Source: JAOPZY01 sp036495025
GTDB lineage: Bacteria; Actinomycetota; CADDZG01; JAHWKV01; JAOPZY01
DNA length: 13,496 bases
Reading direction: 5' to 3'
Assembly (NCBI GenBank): GCA_036495025.1
Contig: DASXNO010000145.1
Coordinates: 1-13,496, forward strand
The first letter of the stretch is position 1; every line of letters begins with the position of its first letter. Below the pieces are notes generated by a model that ran no database searches, was not told where the DNA came from, and saw nothing but the letters and a program-made list of their open reading frames with translations. This document shows, piece by piece, positions 6,757-13,342 of the stretch. The translations under genes and the position numbers were made by a program.

Positions 6757-7226
6757 GACGAGCCGCAGACCGTGAGTCCGTATGCGTTGGCGGCGTCGTT
6801 CGCCGCAGTGGAGTCGGCCTTGAAGTTGCTGGCGATCTGGCTGGCCCGTTTCATGTCATTCGCCCCCAGGGCCGCCGACTCGTCCTTGAGGTCGGCGATG
6901 AGCTTGTCGAGCTTGGCGAAGAAGCCCTCGATCGTCGCCTTGTCGGCGGGAGGCTGCGGCAGCTGCCTGAGCTGGGCGAGCCCGTCGGAGGTGATCGGGA
7001 TGGCCTGGTCCACCACCTGCTTCAGCTTGGTCTGGTCGGTGCCCGGGTCCTGCAGGGCGTTGCCCTTGGCATTCATGCTGGCGCAGATGGCGTTGGCCCT
7101 GGACTGGTACTCGGACCTGGAAATGGTTGCGGGCGGCGCCGGGGACGTGCGAGAGGCAGCCGGACGGCTCGTGCAGGCCGCCAGGGCAAGCGGAGCCACG
7201 ACCACCCACGTCAGCCGTCGCATCAC
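6753..7226 (-). CDS. Predicted lipoprotein, helical, two cysteines in the exported domain
   Basis: The 157-residue product starts with two Arg, a hydrophobic run (TWVVVAPLALA) and a lipobox LAAC with Cys18, so it should be lipid-anchored on the outer face of the membrane. A Ser/Thr/Pro/Ala linker (19-36) follows. The domain from about residue 37 to 157 is Ala-, Lys-, Asp- and Gln-rich, predicted helical, with Cys48 (ANAICASMN) and Cys154 (LTVCGSS) at opposite ends, well placed to form a disulfide that closes a helical bundle. I do not recognise a named family, though small lipoproteins of this layout are common in actinomycetes. The start may be GTG at 7226 or ATG at 7223; TAGTAT six bases before the GTG favours a leaderless GTG start. 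It lies 29 bases downstream of the dnaE stop. Confidence 0.82.
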   Translation of the reverse strand: MMRRLTWVVVAPLALAACTSRPAASRTSPAPPATISRSEYQSRANAICASMNAKGNALQDPGTDQTKLKQVVDQAIPITSDGLAQLRQLPQPPADKATIEGFFAKLDKLIADLKDESAALGANDMKRASQIASNFKADSTAANDAANAYGLTVCGSS

Positions 7227-7227
7227 C

Positions 7228-7244
7228 GCCGGATACTATCCGGC
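7228..7244. promoter_or_regulatory. 17-bp perfect palindrome spanning the lipoprotein -10 box
   Basis: GCCGGATA-C-TATCCGGC is an eight-base-pair inverted repeat around one central base, filling most of the 29-base gap between dnaE and the lipoprotein gene. On the minus strand it contains TAGTAT (7238-7233), a -10-like hexamer six bases before the GTG. It could be an operator that covers the promoter, or a small hairpin after dnaE; there is no following T-run. Confidence 0.5.
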
Positions 7245-7255
7245 CGCGGGACCGC

Positions 7256-10200
7256 TCAGACGAGAGCTTCGACCCCCACCGAGCGGAGCTCGCCGTAGAG
7301 CCCGTTGCGCATCTCCACCGTGAAGCCTCCGCCGAGGCGCAGCACCGTGGTCTTGTCGTGGTTGCTGAGGTAGAGGAGCACCGGCGACGGCCCGGGGTGC
7401 GCGGCGAGCACCGCCTTGAGCTCCTCCAGGCGATCGGGGGTGCAGGTGTGCAGCGGCATCTTGATCCGCAGCGCCGTCGAGGCGGCCGATACGTCCACCG
7501 CCGAGACCTTCATCACGACCAGCTTCGGGTGGTCCTCCTTCACATCGACCCGGCCCTTCAGCAGGACGATCCGATCGACCTCCAGCAGGCCCGGCGGGGT
7601 CTCGTTGACGGTCTGCGGGAACAGCAGCACGTCGACCGAGCCCTTCATGTCCTCCAGGGTCCCGATCATCATCAGCTCTCCCTTTCGGGTGAACTTTCGC
7701 TCGAGCTTCGAGAGGATGCCACCGACACTCTTGATGGCGCCGTCCGGCACCTCGGTGAGATCGGCGATCTCGGCGTCGGCGTGGTAGCGCAGCGCTCCCG
7801 CCACCCCGGCGAGGGGGTGCTCGGAGACGTAGAAACCGAGCATCTCCTTCTCCGCCGCCAGCAGCTCGGACCGTGAGATGTCGCCGGCGGTGAGCTGCTC
7901 GCCGAAATGGGCGTAGGGCGAGAGGGCGGCACTGCTCGCCTCGGCGTCGTCGGGCTCGTCCCCGGAGAACAGGGAGAACTGGCCGGCGTCCTCGGAGCGG
8001 CGGTTGGCCATGGTGGACTCGATGACCCTGGCGGCCTGTTCCGAGAGCATGAGACCCCCCTTGGGGTCGTGGACGAGCAGGGCGCTTCGCTCGACGCCGA
8101 TCGAGTCGAATGCCCCCGCCCGGGCCAGGGACTCCACCACCTTCTTGTTGAGCACCGAGGTGGGCACCCGGCGGGCGAAGTCGTGGAACGAGCCGAACCC
8201 CTCTCCTTTTTGCCCCAGGGGCACCCCGACCTTGCGGGAAGAGACGATGCACTCGGCCACCGCCTCGCCGACGTTGCGGATGGCCGAGAGGCCGAAGAGG
8301 ATCTGGTCGCCCTTGGGCGTGAAGTCGAGTTCCGACGAGTTCACGTCGGGCGGCAGCACCTTGATCTGCAGAGCCATGCACTCCGCCAGGTAGGCGCGCA
8401 TGCGGTCGGTGTTGGTCTTGACCGAGGTGAGCAGCGCCGCCATGTACTCGACCTGGTAGTGGGCCTTGAGCCAGGCGGTCTGGTAGGCGACGAGGGCGTA
8501 CCCGTTGGCGTGCGCCCGGTTGAACGAGTACCCGGCGAAGGGCTTGATCGTCTCCCAGAGCTGCTCGGTCTCCTTGGCGGTGAGGCCTGAGGCCAGGCAC
8601 CCGGAGTCGAACGCCGTCTTGGCCTTCGCCATGACGTCGCTCTTCTTCTTGCCGATCGCATAGCGGACCATGTCGGCGGCCTCCGGAGCGAACCCACCGA
8701 CCACCTGGAGGATCTGCGTCACCTGCTCCTGGTAGACGATGACGCCGTTCGTGTCGGCGAGCACCTGCTCGAGCGACCGGTGCAGGTAGGTGACCGAGGA
8801 GCGGTCGTGCTTGCCCTTCACGTACCGGGGGATCTCCTCCATGGGGCCGGGGCGGTAGAGGGCGATCAGGGCGGCGATCTCTTCGAATCGGTCCGGGTGG
8901 AGCTGGCGCAGCAGCCGGGTCATGCCCGGCGACTCCATCTGGAAGATGCCCGGCGAGTTCCCCCGCTGCAGCAGTTTGAAGACCTCCGGGTCGTCGAGCG
9001 GGGCGTTGTCGACGTCCGCCTCTTCGTTCCGGTTGTTGCGCACGTGGGCCAGGGTGTCCTCGATAACCGTCAGGTTGCGCAGCCCGAGGAAGTCCATCTT
9101 CAGCAGGCCGATCAGCTCCACGACGTTCTGCTCGTACTGGGTCACGACTTCGCCGTCGGCATCGGTGCGCTGCAGCGGGACGTGGTTGACGAGCGGCTCG
9201 CGCCCGATCACGACGCCGGCGGCGTGGATCGAATGCTGGCGCCGCAGGCCCTCGAGCTTGCGGGCGGCCTCGATCACCTGCGCGGAGATCTGATCCTCCT
9301 CGAAGGTCTTCCGCAGCTCGGCGGCATTGGGGTAGGCGTCGTTGCGGCCGCTGTTGCGCGGCCACTCGACGTTGCGGTCGAAGCAGGCCTCGAAGGGGGC
9401 GTCCTTGCCGAGGATGGCGGGGGGGTACATCTTCGCAAGGCGATCGCCGATCGAGTAGGGGAGGCCCAGCACCCGGGCGGCGTCCCGAAGCGCCTGCTTC
9501 GCCTTGATGGTGGAGAAGGTGATGATCTGCGCCACGCGGTCCTCGCCGTAGCGCTCGGAGACGTAGCGGATGACCTCGCCGCGCCGGCGCTCGTCGAAGT
9601 CGATGTCGATGTCGGGCATCTGCTTGCGGCCGGTGTTGAGGAAGCGCTCGAAGCCCAGCCCCCAACGGATCGGGTCGATCTCGGTGATGCCGAGGGCGTA
9701 GGCCACCATCGACCCGCCGACGGAGCCCCGGCCCGGTCCGACCCGGATGCCCTGCGACTTCGCCCACTGCACGAAGTCCGCCACGATGAGGAAGTAGCCG
9801 GGGAAGCCCATCTGCTCGATGACCGAGAGCTCGTGGCGCATCCGCTCCTCGATCTCGTCGGTGACGTCGGGATAGCGCCTGCGGACCCCCTCCTCGGTCA
9901 TCTTGTAGAGGTGGCTCGCCAGCGTCTCGCCCTCGGGCACCTCGAAGTCCGGGACGAGCGCGTTGTGGAGCGGGATCTCGATGTCGCAGAGCTCCGCCAC
10001 CATCAGCGTGTTCTCGACCGCCTCCGGGTACTCCGGGAAGGCGAGGTCCATCTCCTCCCGGCTCTTCAGGTAGAACTGGTCGGTGTCGAAGCGCATCCGG
10101 TCGGTGTCGGCGAGCTCCTTGCCCATCTGGATGCAGAGCAGGATGTCGTGGGCGCCGGCGTCCTCCTTCTCGCTGTAGTGGGAGTCGTTCGTGGCGACGA

Positions 10201-10804
10201 TGGGGATCCCCAGCTCCCGCCCGATCTCGGCGATCTGCACGTTGAGAGCCGGCTGCTGGGCGAGGCCCTGGTACTGGACCTCGAGGAAGTACCGGTCGCC
10301 GAAGATCTCCCGGTACTCGGCGGCGACCCGGCGGGCCTCGTCGGGCTTGCCCGCGACGAGGTTCTTCTGGAGTTCGCCCGATAGGCAGCCCGACAGGACG
10401 ATGACCCCGTCGTTGTACTTGGCGAGCAGCTCCCGATCCATCCGGGGCCGCCTGGAGCGGGAGTCGTAGCCCTCGAGGAAGGCCAGCGTGGAGAGCTGCA
10501 TGAGGTTGCGGTACCCGGTGGGGTTGGCCGAGAGCATCGTCAGGTGGTGGTAGGCGGTCTCCCGGTGGGCCGGACGGTCGAAGCGGCTCTTGGGTGCGAC
10601 GTAGGCCTCGACGCCGATGATCGGCTTGATGCCGGTCGCCCGGCCCTCCAGGTAGAACGGGATGGCCCCGTACATGACGCCGTGATCGGTGAGACCGACC
10701 GCCGGCATCCCCAGCTCCTTCGCCCGGGCGAACATCTTCGGGATGCGGCTGGCCCCGTCGAGCATCGAGTACTCCGAGTGGGAGTGGAGATGCACGAAGC
10801 TCAA
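7256..10804 (-). CDS. dnaE: DNA polymerase III alpha subunit DnaE (replicative polymerase, DnaE1 type)
   Basis: The 1182-residue protein is full length for the family. The N-terminal PHP domain (about 1-280) begins VHLHSHSEYSMLDG. All nine expected metal-site positions appear present: His7, His9, Asp16, His41 (TDHG), Glu66, His86 or His87, Cys140, Asp207 and His209. This is the state seen in mycobacterial DnaE1, where the PHP domain is the proofreading exonuclease. The palm follows, with catalytic Asp400 and Asp402 in MPDIDIDFD and Asp571 in KMDFLGL. RPGPMEEIPRYVKG is at 651-664 and SFNRAHANGYALVAYQ at 760-775. The helix-hairpin-helix region is near 820-900, a clamp-binding motif QFSLF at 942-946 and an OB fold near 1022-1110. 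The start is TTG, supported by GGAGG five bases upstream and by family alignment. Confidence 0.98.
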   Translation of the reverse strand: MSFVHLHSHSEYSMLDGASRIPKMFARAKELGMPAVGLTDHGVMYGAIPFYLEGRATGIKPIIGVEAYVAPKSRFDRPAHRETAYHHLTMLSANPTGYRNLMQLSTLAFLEGYDSRSRRPRMDRELLAKYNDGVIVLSGCLSGELQKNLVAGKPDEARRVAAEYREIFGDRYFLEVQYQGLAQQPALNVQIAEIGRELGIPIVATNDSHYSEKEDAGAHDILLCIQMGKELADTDRMRFDTDQFYLKSREEMDLAFPEYPEAVENTLMVAELCDIEIPLHNALVPDFEVPEGETLASHLYKMTEEGVRRRYPDVTDEIEERMRHELSVIEQMGFPGYFLIVADFVQWAKSQGIRVGPGRGSVGGSMVAYALGITEIDPIRWGLGFERFLNTGRKQMPDIDIDFDERRRGEVIRYVSERYGEDRVAQIITFSTIKAKQALRDAARVLGLPYSIGDRLAKMYPPAILGKDAPFEACFDRNVEWPRNSGRNDAYPNAAELRKTFEEDQISAQVIEAARKLEGLRRQHSIHAAGVVIGREPLVNHVPLQRTDADGEVVTQYEQNVVELIGLLKMDFLGLRNLTVIEDTLAHVRNNRNEEADVDNAPLDDPEVFKLLQRGNSPGIFQMESPGMTRLLRQLHPDRFEEIAALIALYRPGPMEEIPRYVKGKHDRSSVTYLHRSLEQVLADTNGVIVYQEQVTQILQVVGGFAPEAADMVRYAIGKKKSDVMAKAKTAFDSGCLASGLTAKETEQLWETIKPFAGYSFNRAHANGYALVAYQTAWLKAHYQVEYMAALLTSVKTNTDRMRAYLAECMALQIKVLPPDVNSSELDFTPKGDQILFGLSAIRNVGEAVAECIVSSRKVGVPLGQKGEGFGSFHDFARRVPTSVLNKKVVESLARAGAFDSIGVERSALLVHDPKGGLMLSEQAARVIESTMANRRSEDAGQFSLFSGDEPDDAEASSAALSPYAHFGEQLTAGDISRSELLAAEKEMLGFYVSEHPLAGVAGALRYHADAEIADLTEVPDGAIKSVGGILSKLERKFTRKGELMMIGTLEDMKGSVDVLLFPQTVNETPPGLLEVDRIVLLKGRVDVKEDHPKLVVMKVSAVDVSAASTALRIKMPLHTCTPDRLEELKAVLAAHPGPSPVLLYLSNHDKTTVLRLGGGFTVEMRNGLYGELRSVGVEALV

Positions 10805-10809
10805 GCGGG

Positions 10810-10814
10810 CCTCC
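10810..10814 (-). promoter_or_regulatory. Ribosome-binding site GGAGG fixing the dnaE TTG start
   Basis: GGAGG on the minus strand lies five bases before TTG at 10804. It is one of the few strong Shine-Dalgarno sequences in the window and decides the unusual TTG start, which also places the family-typical SFVHLHSHSEYS at the N-terminus. Confidence 0.85.
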
Positions 10815-10858
10815 AGAGAGCGGGAAAACTTACAAGGCTGTAACTACCGGCTCGGTGG

Positions 10859-10887
10859 ATTCTAGACGTGACGACGTTGGGTGTCCA
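10859..10887 (-). promoter_or_regulatory. Promoter of dnaE: TGGACA-17-TAGAAT
   Basis: On the minus strand, TGGACA (10887-10882) and TAGAAT (10864-10859) are separated by exactly 17 bases. Each matches the vegetative consensus at five of six positions. Transcription would start near 10852, giving a leader of about 48 bases that includes the GGAGG site before the TTG start. Confidence 0.7.
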
Positions 10888-10926
10888 CCCCTCGCTTCTC
10901 AATGGGCGCCCTGACCATCCTCGACC

Positions 10927-10973
10927 TTCTTTGTATGTTTACGTGTCAATATCGCACTTCTTCATACAAAGAA
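10927..10973. repeat. AT-rich 11-bp perfect inverted repeat in the divergent promoter region
   Basis: TTCTTTGTATG (10927-10937) and CATACAAAGAA (10963-10973) are perfect reverse complements separated by 25 bases. The element is the most AT-rich stretch of the 216-base spacer between divergent dnaE and the thiol oxidoreductase gene. It lies 48-94 bases before the ATG at 11021. It may be a pair of regulator half-sites or an RNA/DNA stem-loop; the sequence does not decide. Confidence 0.7.
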
Positions 10974-11007
10974 CGCCCGGCCTCAGGAGAACCACAGCGC
11001 CTGCGCG

Positions 11008-11013
11008 TAGAAT
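11008..11013 (+). promoter_or_regulatory. Candidate -10 box TAGAAT, leaderless start of the thiol oxidoreductase gene
   Basis: TAGAAT is followed by seven bases and then ATG at 11021, so the transcript would begin at or next to the start codon. The only Shine-Dalgarno-like AGGAGA lies 31 bases upstream of the ATG, too far to serve it. No -35 match is visible. Confidence 0.5.
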
Positions 11014-11020
11014 TCCCGCC

Positions 11021-12025
11021 ATGGCCAAATCCACCGGCAAGTCGCCGCCCCGCAAGGCAGGCAGCGGCCAGCGCCGCAAGCCTGCCCCCTCCCCCATCGA
11101 TCCCGAGAAGGTTGCTGCCGCCAAAGCGGCAAAACGGGCGGAGGCAGAGGCCGCCGCAGCGCGCAGGGCCGCCCAGGCCGCCCGGCTCGCCCGCAAGAAG
11201 CGGCAGCGGACGCTCGCCTACGGAGCGATCGGGCTGGTGCTCCTGGTCATCGCCGGGCTGATTGCGGTGAAGCTCGTGCACAAGCCGGCCGCCGACACCG
11301 GCTCCGGCATCCAGGCCGCCGACCCTGCGGTGGTCGCGCAGATCACCGGCATCCCGGCGTCCGTGCTCGACAAGGTGGGCGACGGGGGGTTCCTCCCGGA
11401 CTTCCGCCTGCCCGTGGGCAACCCGCCGCCCCCACCCCTCGTCGACGGCGGCCTTGCCCGCGTGCTCTACGCCGGCGGCCTGTTCTGCCCGTTCTGCGCC
11501 ACCCAGCGCTGGCCCATGGTCGTCGCCCTGTCGCGCTTCGGGACTTTTCAGGGGCTTCGCTTCGCGCGCTCGGCCACCCAGGGCGAGACCGTCCAGAACA
11601 TCCATACGTTCAGCTTTTCGGGCGTCACCTATACGAGCAGCTACCTTTCGTTCACGGCCTACGAGACGACGGACCGCAACCACAAGCAGCTCGACCAGCT
11701 GTCCCCGGCCGACGCGACCCTCGTCAACACCCTCGACAACCAGCCGACCCTGCCCTCCGGCACGACCGCCGGCACCATCCCCTTCGTCGACATCGGCAAC
11801 CGGTGGGTCCTCGCCGGGGCCAGCTACAGTGCCACCGACCTCCAGGGCAAGACCTGGGCACAGATCGCTTCGGCCGCGTCCTCGGGGACCGGGCCCGGGA
11901 AGAACCTCGACGCCACGGCGAACTGGATCACGGCCGCCCTCTGCAAGGTGACTGGGAACAAGCCTGCCTCGGTGTGCTCGGACCCCGTGATCGCCGGCCT
12001 GGAGACACGCCTCCCCGTCCAGTGA
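11021..12025 (+). CDS. Membrane-anchored DUF929-like thiol-disulfide oxidoreductase (CPFC)
   Basis: The 334-residue protein has a basic, Ala/Lys/Arg-rich cytoplasmic N-terminus (1-63, likely helical), one membrane segment (about 66-86, LAYGAIGLVLLVIAGLIAV) and an exported domain. The exported domain carries CPFC (Cys156, Cys159) in LYAGGLFCPFCATQRWPMV, followed by ALSRFGTFQGL, which matches what I know of the DUF929 family. TIPF (252-255) supplies the cis-proline of a thioredoxin fold. A second pair, Cys308 and Cys319, may be a structural or relay disulfide. It probably acts outside the membrane as a DsbA-like oxidase whose electrons pass to the VKOR protein encoded 10 bases downstream. The frame is open upstream to 10868, but the ATG at 11021 gives a sensible topology and has TAGAAT just before it. 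Confidence 0.9.
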   Translation: MAKSTGKSPPRKAGSGQRRKPAPSPIDPEKVAAAKAAKRAEAEAAAARRAAQAARLARKKRQRTLAYGAIGLVLLVIAGLIAVKLVHKPAADTGSGIQAADPAVVAQITGIPASVLDKVGDGGFLPDFRLPVGNPPPPPLVDGGLARVLYAGGLFCPFCATQRWPMVVALSRFGTFQGLRFARSATQGETVQNIHTFSFSGVTYTSSYLSFTAYETTDRNHKQLDQLSPADATLVNTLDNQPTLPSGTTAGTIPFVDIGNRWVLAGASYSATDLQGKTWAQIASAASSGTGPGKNLDATANWITAALCKVTGNKPASVCSDPVIAGLETRLPVQ

Positions 12026-12035
12026 CGGCACGTCG

Positions 12036-12503
12036 GTGACCGCACGCTGGGTGCGCGTCGCCGCCCCGTTGCTGTGCCTGGCCGGTCTCGGCGTGTCTCT
12101 GTATCTCACGATCGCCCACTACAACGCCAAGGTGATCCTCGCCTGCCCGGCGACCGGCATCGTGAACTGCGCAAAGGTGACCCAAAGCCCTCAGTCCGCG
12201 ATCCTGGGCGTGCCCGTTGCGCTCCTGGGCCTGCTGTACTTCGTGGCGATCACCCCCCTTCACCTTCCCGCCGCCTGGCGCAGCGAGTCGGGCCTCCTGC
12301 GCCGGGCCCGGGTGGCGGCGGCCGTGGCCGGCATCCTCATGGTGCTGTACCTGATCTATACGGAGCTCTTCACCCTCGACGCCCTCTGCCTGTGGTGCAC
12401 GGCCGTGCACGTCATTACCTTCCTACTCTTCGTCGTCACGCTCGTGGGGACGATGCAGATGCAGATGCAGTTGGAGCCCGAGGCGGAGCCACTCTCAACT
12501 TAG
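12036..12503 (+). CDS. Vitamin K epoxide reductase (VKOR) family integral membrane protein
   Basis: The 155-residue protein has four predicted membrane helices (about 8-26, 56-73, 94-112 and 118-138). The loop between the first two carries Cys37 and Cys45 (ACPATGIVNCAKV), and the conserved SPQSAILGVPVALLGLLYF follows. The active-site CLWC (Cys118, Cys121) opens the fourth helix. This is the four-cysteine arrangement of bacterial VKOR, which takes electrons from a thioredoxin-like oxidase and passes them to quinone, so it re-oxidises its partner in disulfide formation. The partner is very probably the upstream CPFC protein; the spacing is 10 bases. Unlike many VKOR proteins it has no fused thioredoxin domain, as expected when the partner is separate. 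The start is GTG. The stop codon TAG is part of palindromic repeat copy 2. Confidence 0.92.
   Translation: MTARWVRVAAPLLCLAGLGVSLYLTIAHYNAKVILACPATGIVNCAKVTQSPQSAILGVPVALLGLLYFVAITPLHLPAAWRSESGLLRRARVAAAVAGILMVLYLIYTELFTLDALCLWCTAVHVITFLLFVVTLVGTMQMQMQLEPEAEPLST
12453..12470 (+). repeat. Triple hexamer ATGCAG within the VKOR 3' end
   Basis: Three tandem ATGCAG units encode Met-Gln three times near the VKOR C-terminus, after the last membrane helix. It is a length-variable-looking microsatellite in a region unlikely to matter for catalysis. Confidence 0.8.
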
Positions 12504-12545
12504 TCCAGAATCGCGCGTATACGCGCGCTTTCGGACTAACATTTG
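12498..12545. repeat. Palindromic intergenic repeat, copy 2 (between convergent genes)
   Basis: The core TCGCGCGTATACGCGC is flanked on both sides by TTAGTCC and GGACTAA. From 12501 to 12538 the arms are 17 bases long with 14 matching pairs around a TATA centre. The left arm begins with the VKOR stop codon TAG; the right end lies about 22 bases after the stop of the minus-strand gene ending at 12562. It is the most symmetrical of the three copies and the only one between convergent genes, so it could serve both as a bidirectional terminator. No T-run is present. Confidence 0.8.
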
Positions 12546-12561
12546 ACCGACGAATCTTTCC

Positions 12562-12960
12562 TCATATCCTCGACGGCCGCATCTTGATGAGATCTAGGTC
12601 GAGGGAGACATCCGGCTGGTTGGGTTCGACTGTCTCTTGAACGAGGCTACTCAGCTTCTTGGCAATCGGGGTGAGGGCGGGATCGCCGTCACCCCAGATC
12701 TCCCCAGCCTCGAACCAACCCTGACCGAGCTTCTTCGCCGAAAGCGTCAGGCGAACCCGTCCGCCGAGGATCCCGGTGAAGATGACTTCAAGCCGGCTGG
12801 GGTCCCCGTTGACAAACTGACATGCCTGCAGACGCCAGTTGTCATCGATGAACGGACCTGCTGGATTGCCCGCCAAATCGACATTCATGGACGTCAAAAT
12901 GTGGGTGAGTTGCTCGGGAAGAGTCGCCGGGAAAACCCCCGGCCCTCGGGTGGACCTCAT
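12562..12960 (-). CDS. Unrecognised 132-residue cytosolic protein, coupled to the exported small protein
   Basis: The chosen start, ATG at 12960, overlaps the upstream stop (ATGA) and has AGGAG five bases before it; a longer frame opens at 12993 but lacks this support. The product has no signal peptide or membrane segment. It alternates likely beta strands (RLEVIFTGIL, GRVRLTLSAK) with a helix near PIAKKLSSLVQETV and ends in LDLDLIKMRPSRI. There is one cysteine (LQACQF). I do not recognise the family. Base composition and codon use look less GC-biased than in dnaE or the his genes, suggesting a different history (inference). It is the second gene of a two-gene unit, and repeat copy 2 lies after its stop. 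Confidence 0.7.
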   Translation of the reverse strand: MRSTRGPGVFPATLPEQLTHILTSMNVDLAGNPAGPFIDDNWRLQACQFVNGDPSRLEVIFTGILGGRVRLTLSAKKLGQGWFEAGEIWGDGDPALTPIAKKLSSLVQETVEPNQPDVSLDLDLIKMRPSRI

Positions 12961-13205
12961 GGGAACTCCTTGCATCGCTCGATGGTGTGACAATTGGTGG
13001 TTCTAAGATAGTCGCCGTATGCCGTCAGGACATCGCCATTTCTGCGGATGACAACCACTTTGAAGCGCTTCCCGCAGTTCGGCCCTCCCGACATCGGAGC
13101 GACGGTCGCTGACGACGCCGCAGCTCCCGCTGGGGGCGACCAGACGAAGCAGGCGGCGGCGACCGCCAAGATACCGACGCAACTCCCAATCCACCTCTTC
13201 ATCAT
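12957..13205 (-). CDS. Small exported protein with three cysteines, unknown function
   Basis: The 82-residue product begins MMKRW, followed by a hydrophobic core (CVGILAVAAACFVW) and a small-residue stretch (PPAGAAASS), a typical secretion signal with cleavage near residues 28-32. The mature part is about 50 residues, with Cys44, Cys72 and Cys78 and a strand-like RFKVVVIRRNGDVLTAYGDY. Three cysteines leave one unpaired, or allow dimers. The start is ATG at 13205 (or the next ATG at 13202), with AGGAGG eight bases upstream. A near-consensus promoter lies about 70 bases upstream of the ATG, so expression may be high. It is translationally coupled by ATGA overlap to the gene ending at 12562. No family is recognised. 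Signal peptide, ribosome-binding site and promoter together make it a believable gene. Confidence 0.72.
   Translation of the reverse strand: MMKRWIGSCVGILAVAAACFVWSPPAGAAASSATVAPMSGGPNCGKRFKVVVIRRNGDVLTAYGDYLRTTNCHTIERCKEFP
12966..12970 (-). promoter_or_regulatory. Ribosome-binding site AGGAG deciding the start at 12960
   Basis: AGGAG on the minus strand lies five bases before ATG at 12960, inside the end of the upstream gene. It favours this start over the two in-frame ATG codons further upstream (12993 and 12975). Confidence 0.75.
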
Positions 13206-13273
13206 ACCGGAGCCCTCCTTACCCTAGTTAGACATTGCTGTGTCCCTCAACGGAGAACAACACTTCTCTACGT

Positions 13274-13301
13274 ATAATAGAGGTCAAACGCCCTTTGTCA
13301 A
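13274..13301 (-). promoter_or_regulatory. Strong promoter TTGACA-16-TATTAT for the two-gene unit
   Basis: On the minus strand TTGACA (13301-13296) is a perfect -35 box. TATTAT (13279-13274) follows after 16 bases; shifting by one base gives ATTATA after 17. Transcription would start near 13267, leaving a leader of about 60 bases with an AGGAGG site at its end. It is the best vegetative promoter in the window. In this line 28 of 60 bases (13261-13320) are G or C, far below the flanking genes. Confidence 0.8.
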
Positions 13302-13308
13302 CAAGTAC

Positions 13309-13332
13309 GCGTCTCTAGGGATTTCTAGACGC
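13309..13332. promoter_or_regulatory. Inverted repeat GCGTCT/AGACGC just upstream of the strong promoter
   Basis: GCGTCT (13309-13314) and AGACGC (13327-13332) are perfect reverse complements 12 bases apart, with CTAG on each side of the spacer. The element ends eight bases before the -35 box, a position suited to a regulator site, though a small hairpin ending the upstream transcript is possible too. Confidence 0.45.
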
Positions 13333-13342
13333 AGAGGGACTG

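Noticed and set aside
7236..9767. Minus-strand frame of 843 residues overlapping dnaE in another frame
   Set aside because: It is an Arg/Gly/Pro-rich shadow of dnaE with no recognisable motif.
8780..10384. Long plus-strand frame of 534 residues opposite dnaE
   Set aside because: It lies wholly antisense to a certain gene; high GC creates long open antisense frames. Its composition is low-complexity and it resembles no family.
10868..11020. N-terminal extension of the thiol oxidoreductase starting at 10868
   Set aside because: The 51 extra residues are not protein-like, run through the AT-rich inverted repeat and would put odd sequence before the basic tail; the ATG at 11021 with TAGAAT upstream fits better.
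12961..12993. Upstream ATG starts (12993, 12975) for the gene ending at 12562
   Set aside because: The AGGAG site and ATGA overlap point to 12960; the extra residues only duplicate coding sequence of the upstream gene in another frame.
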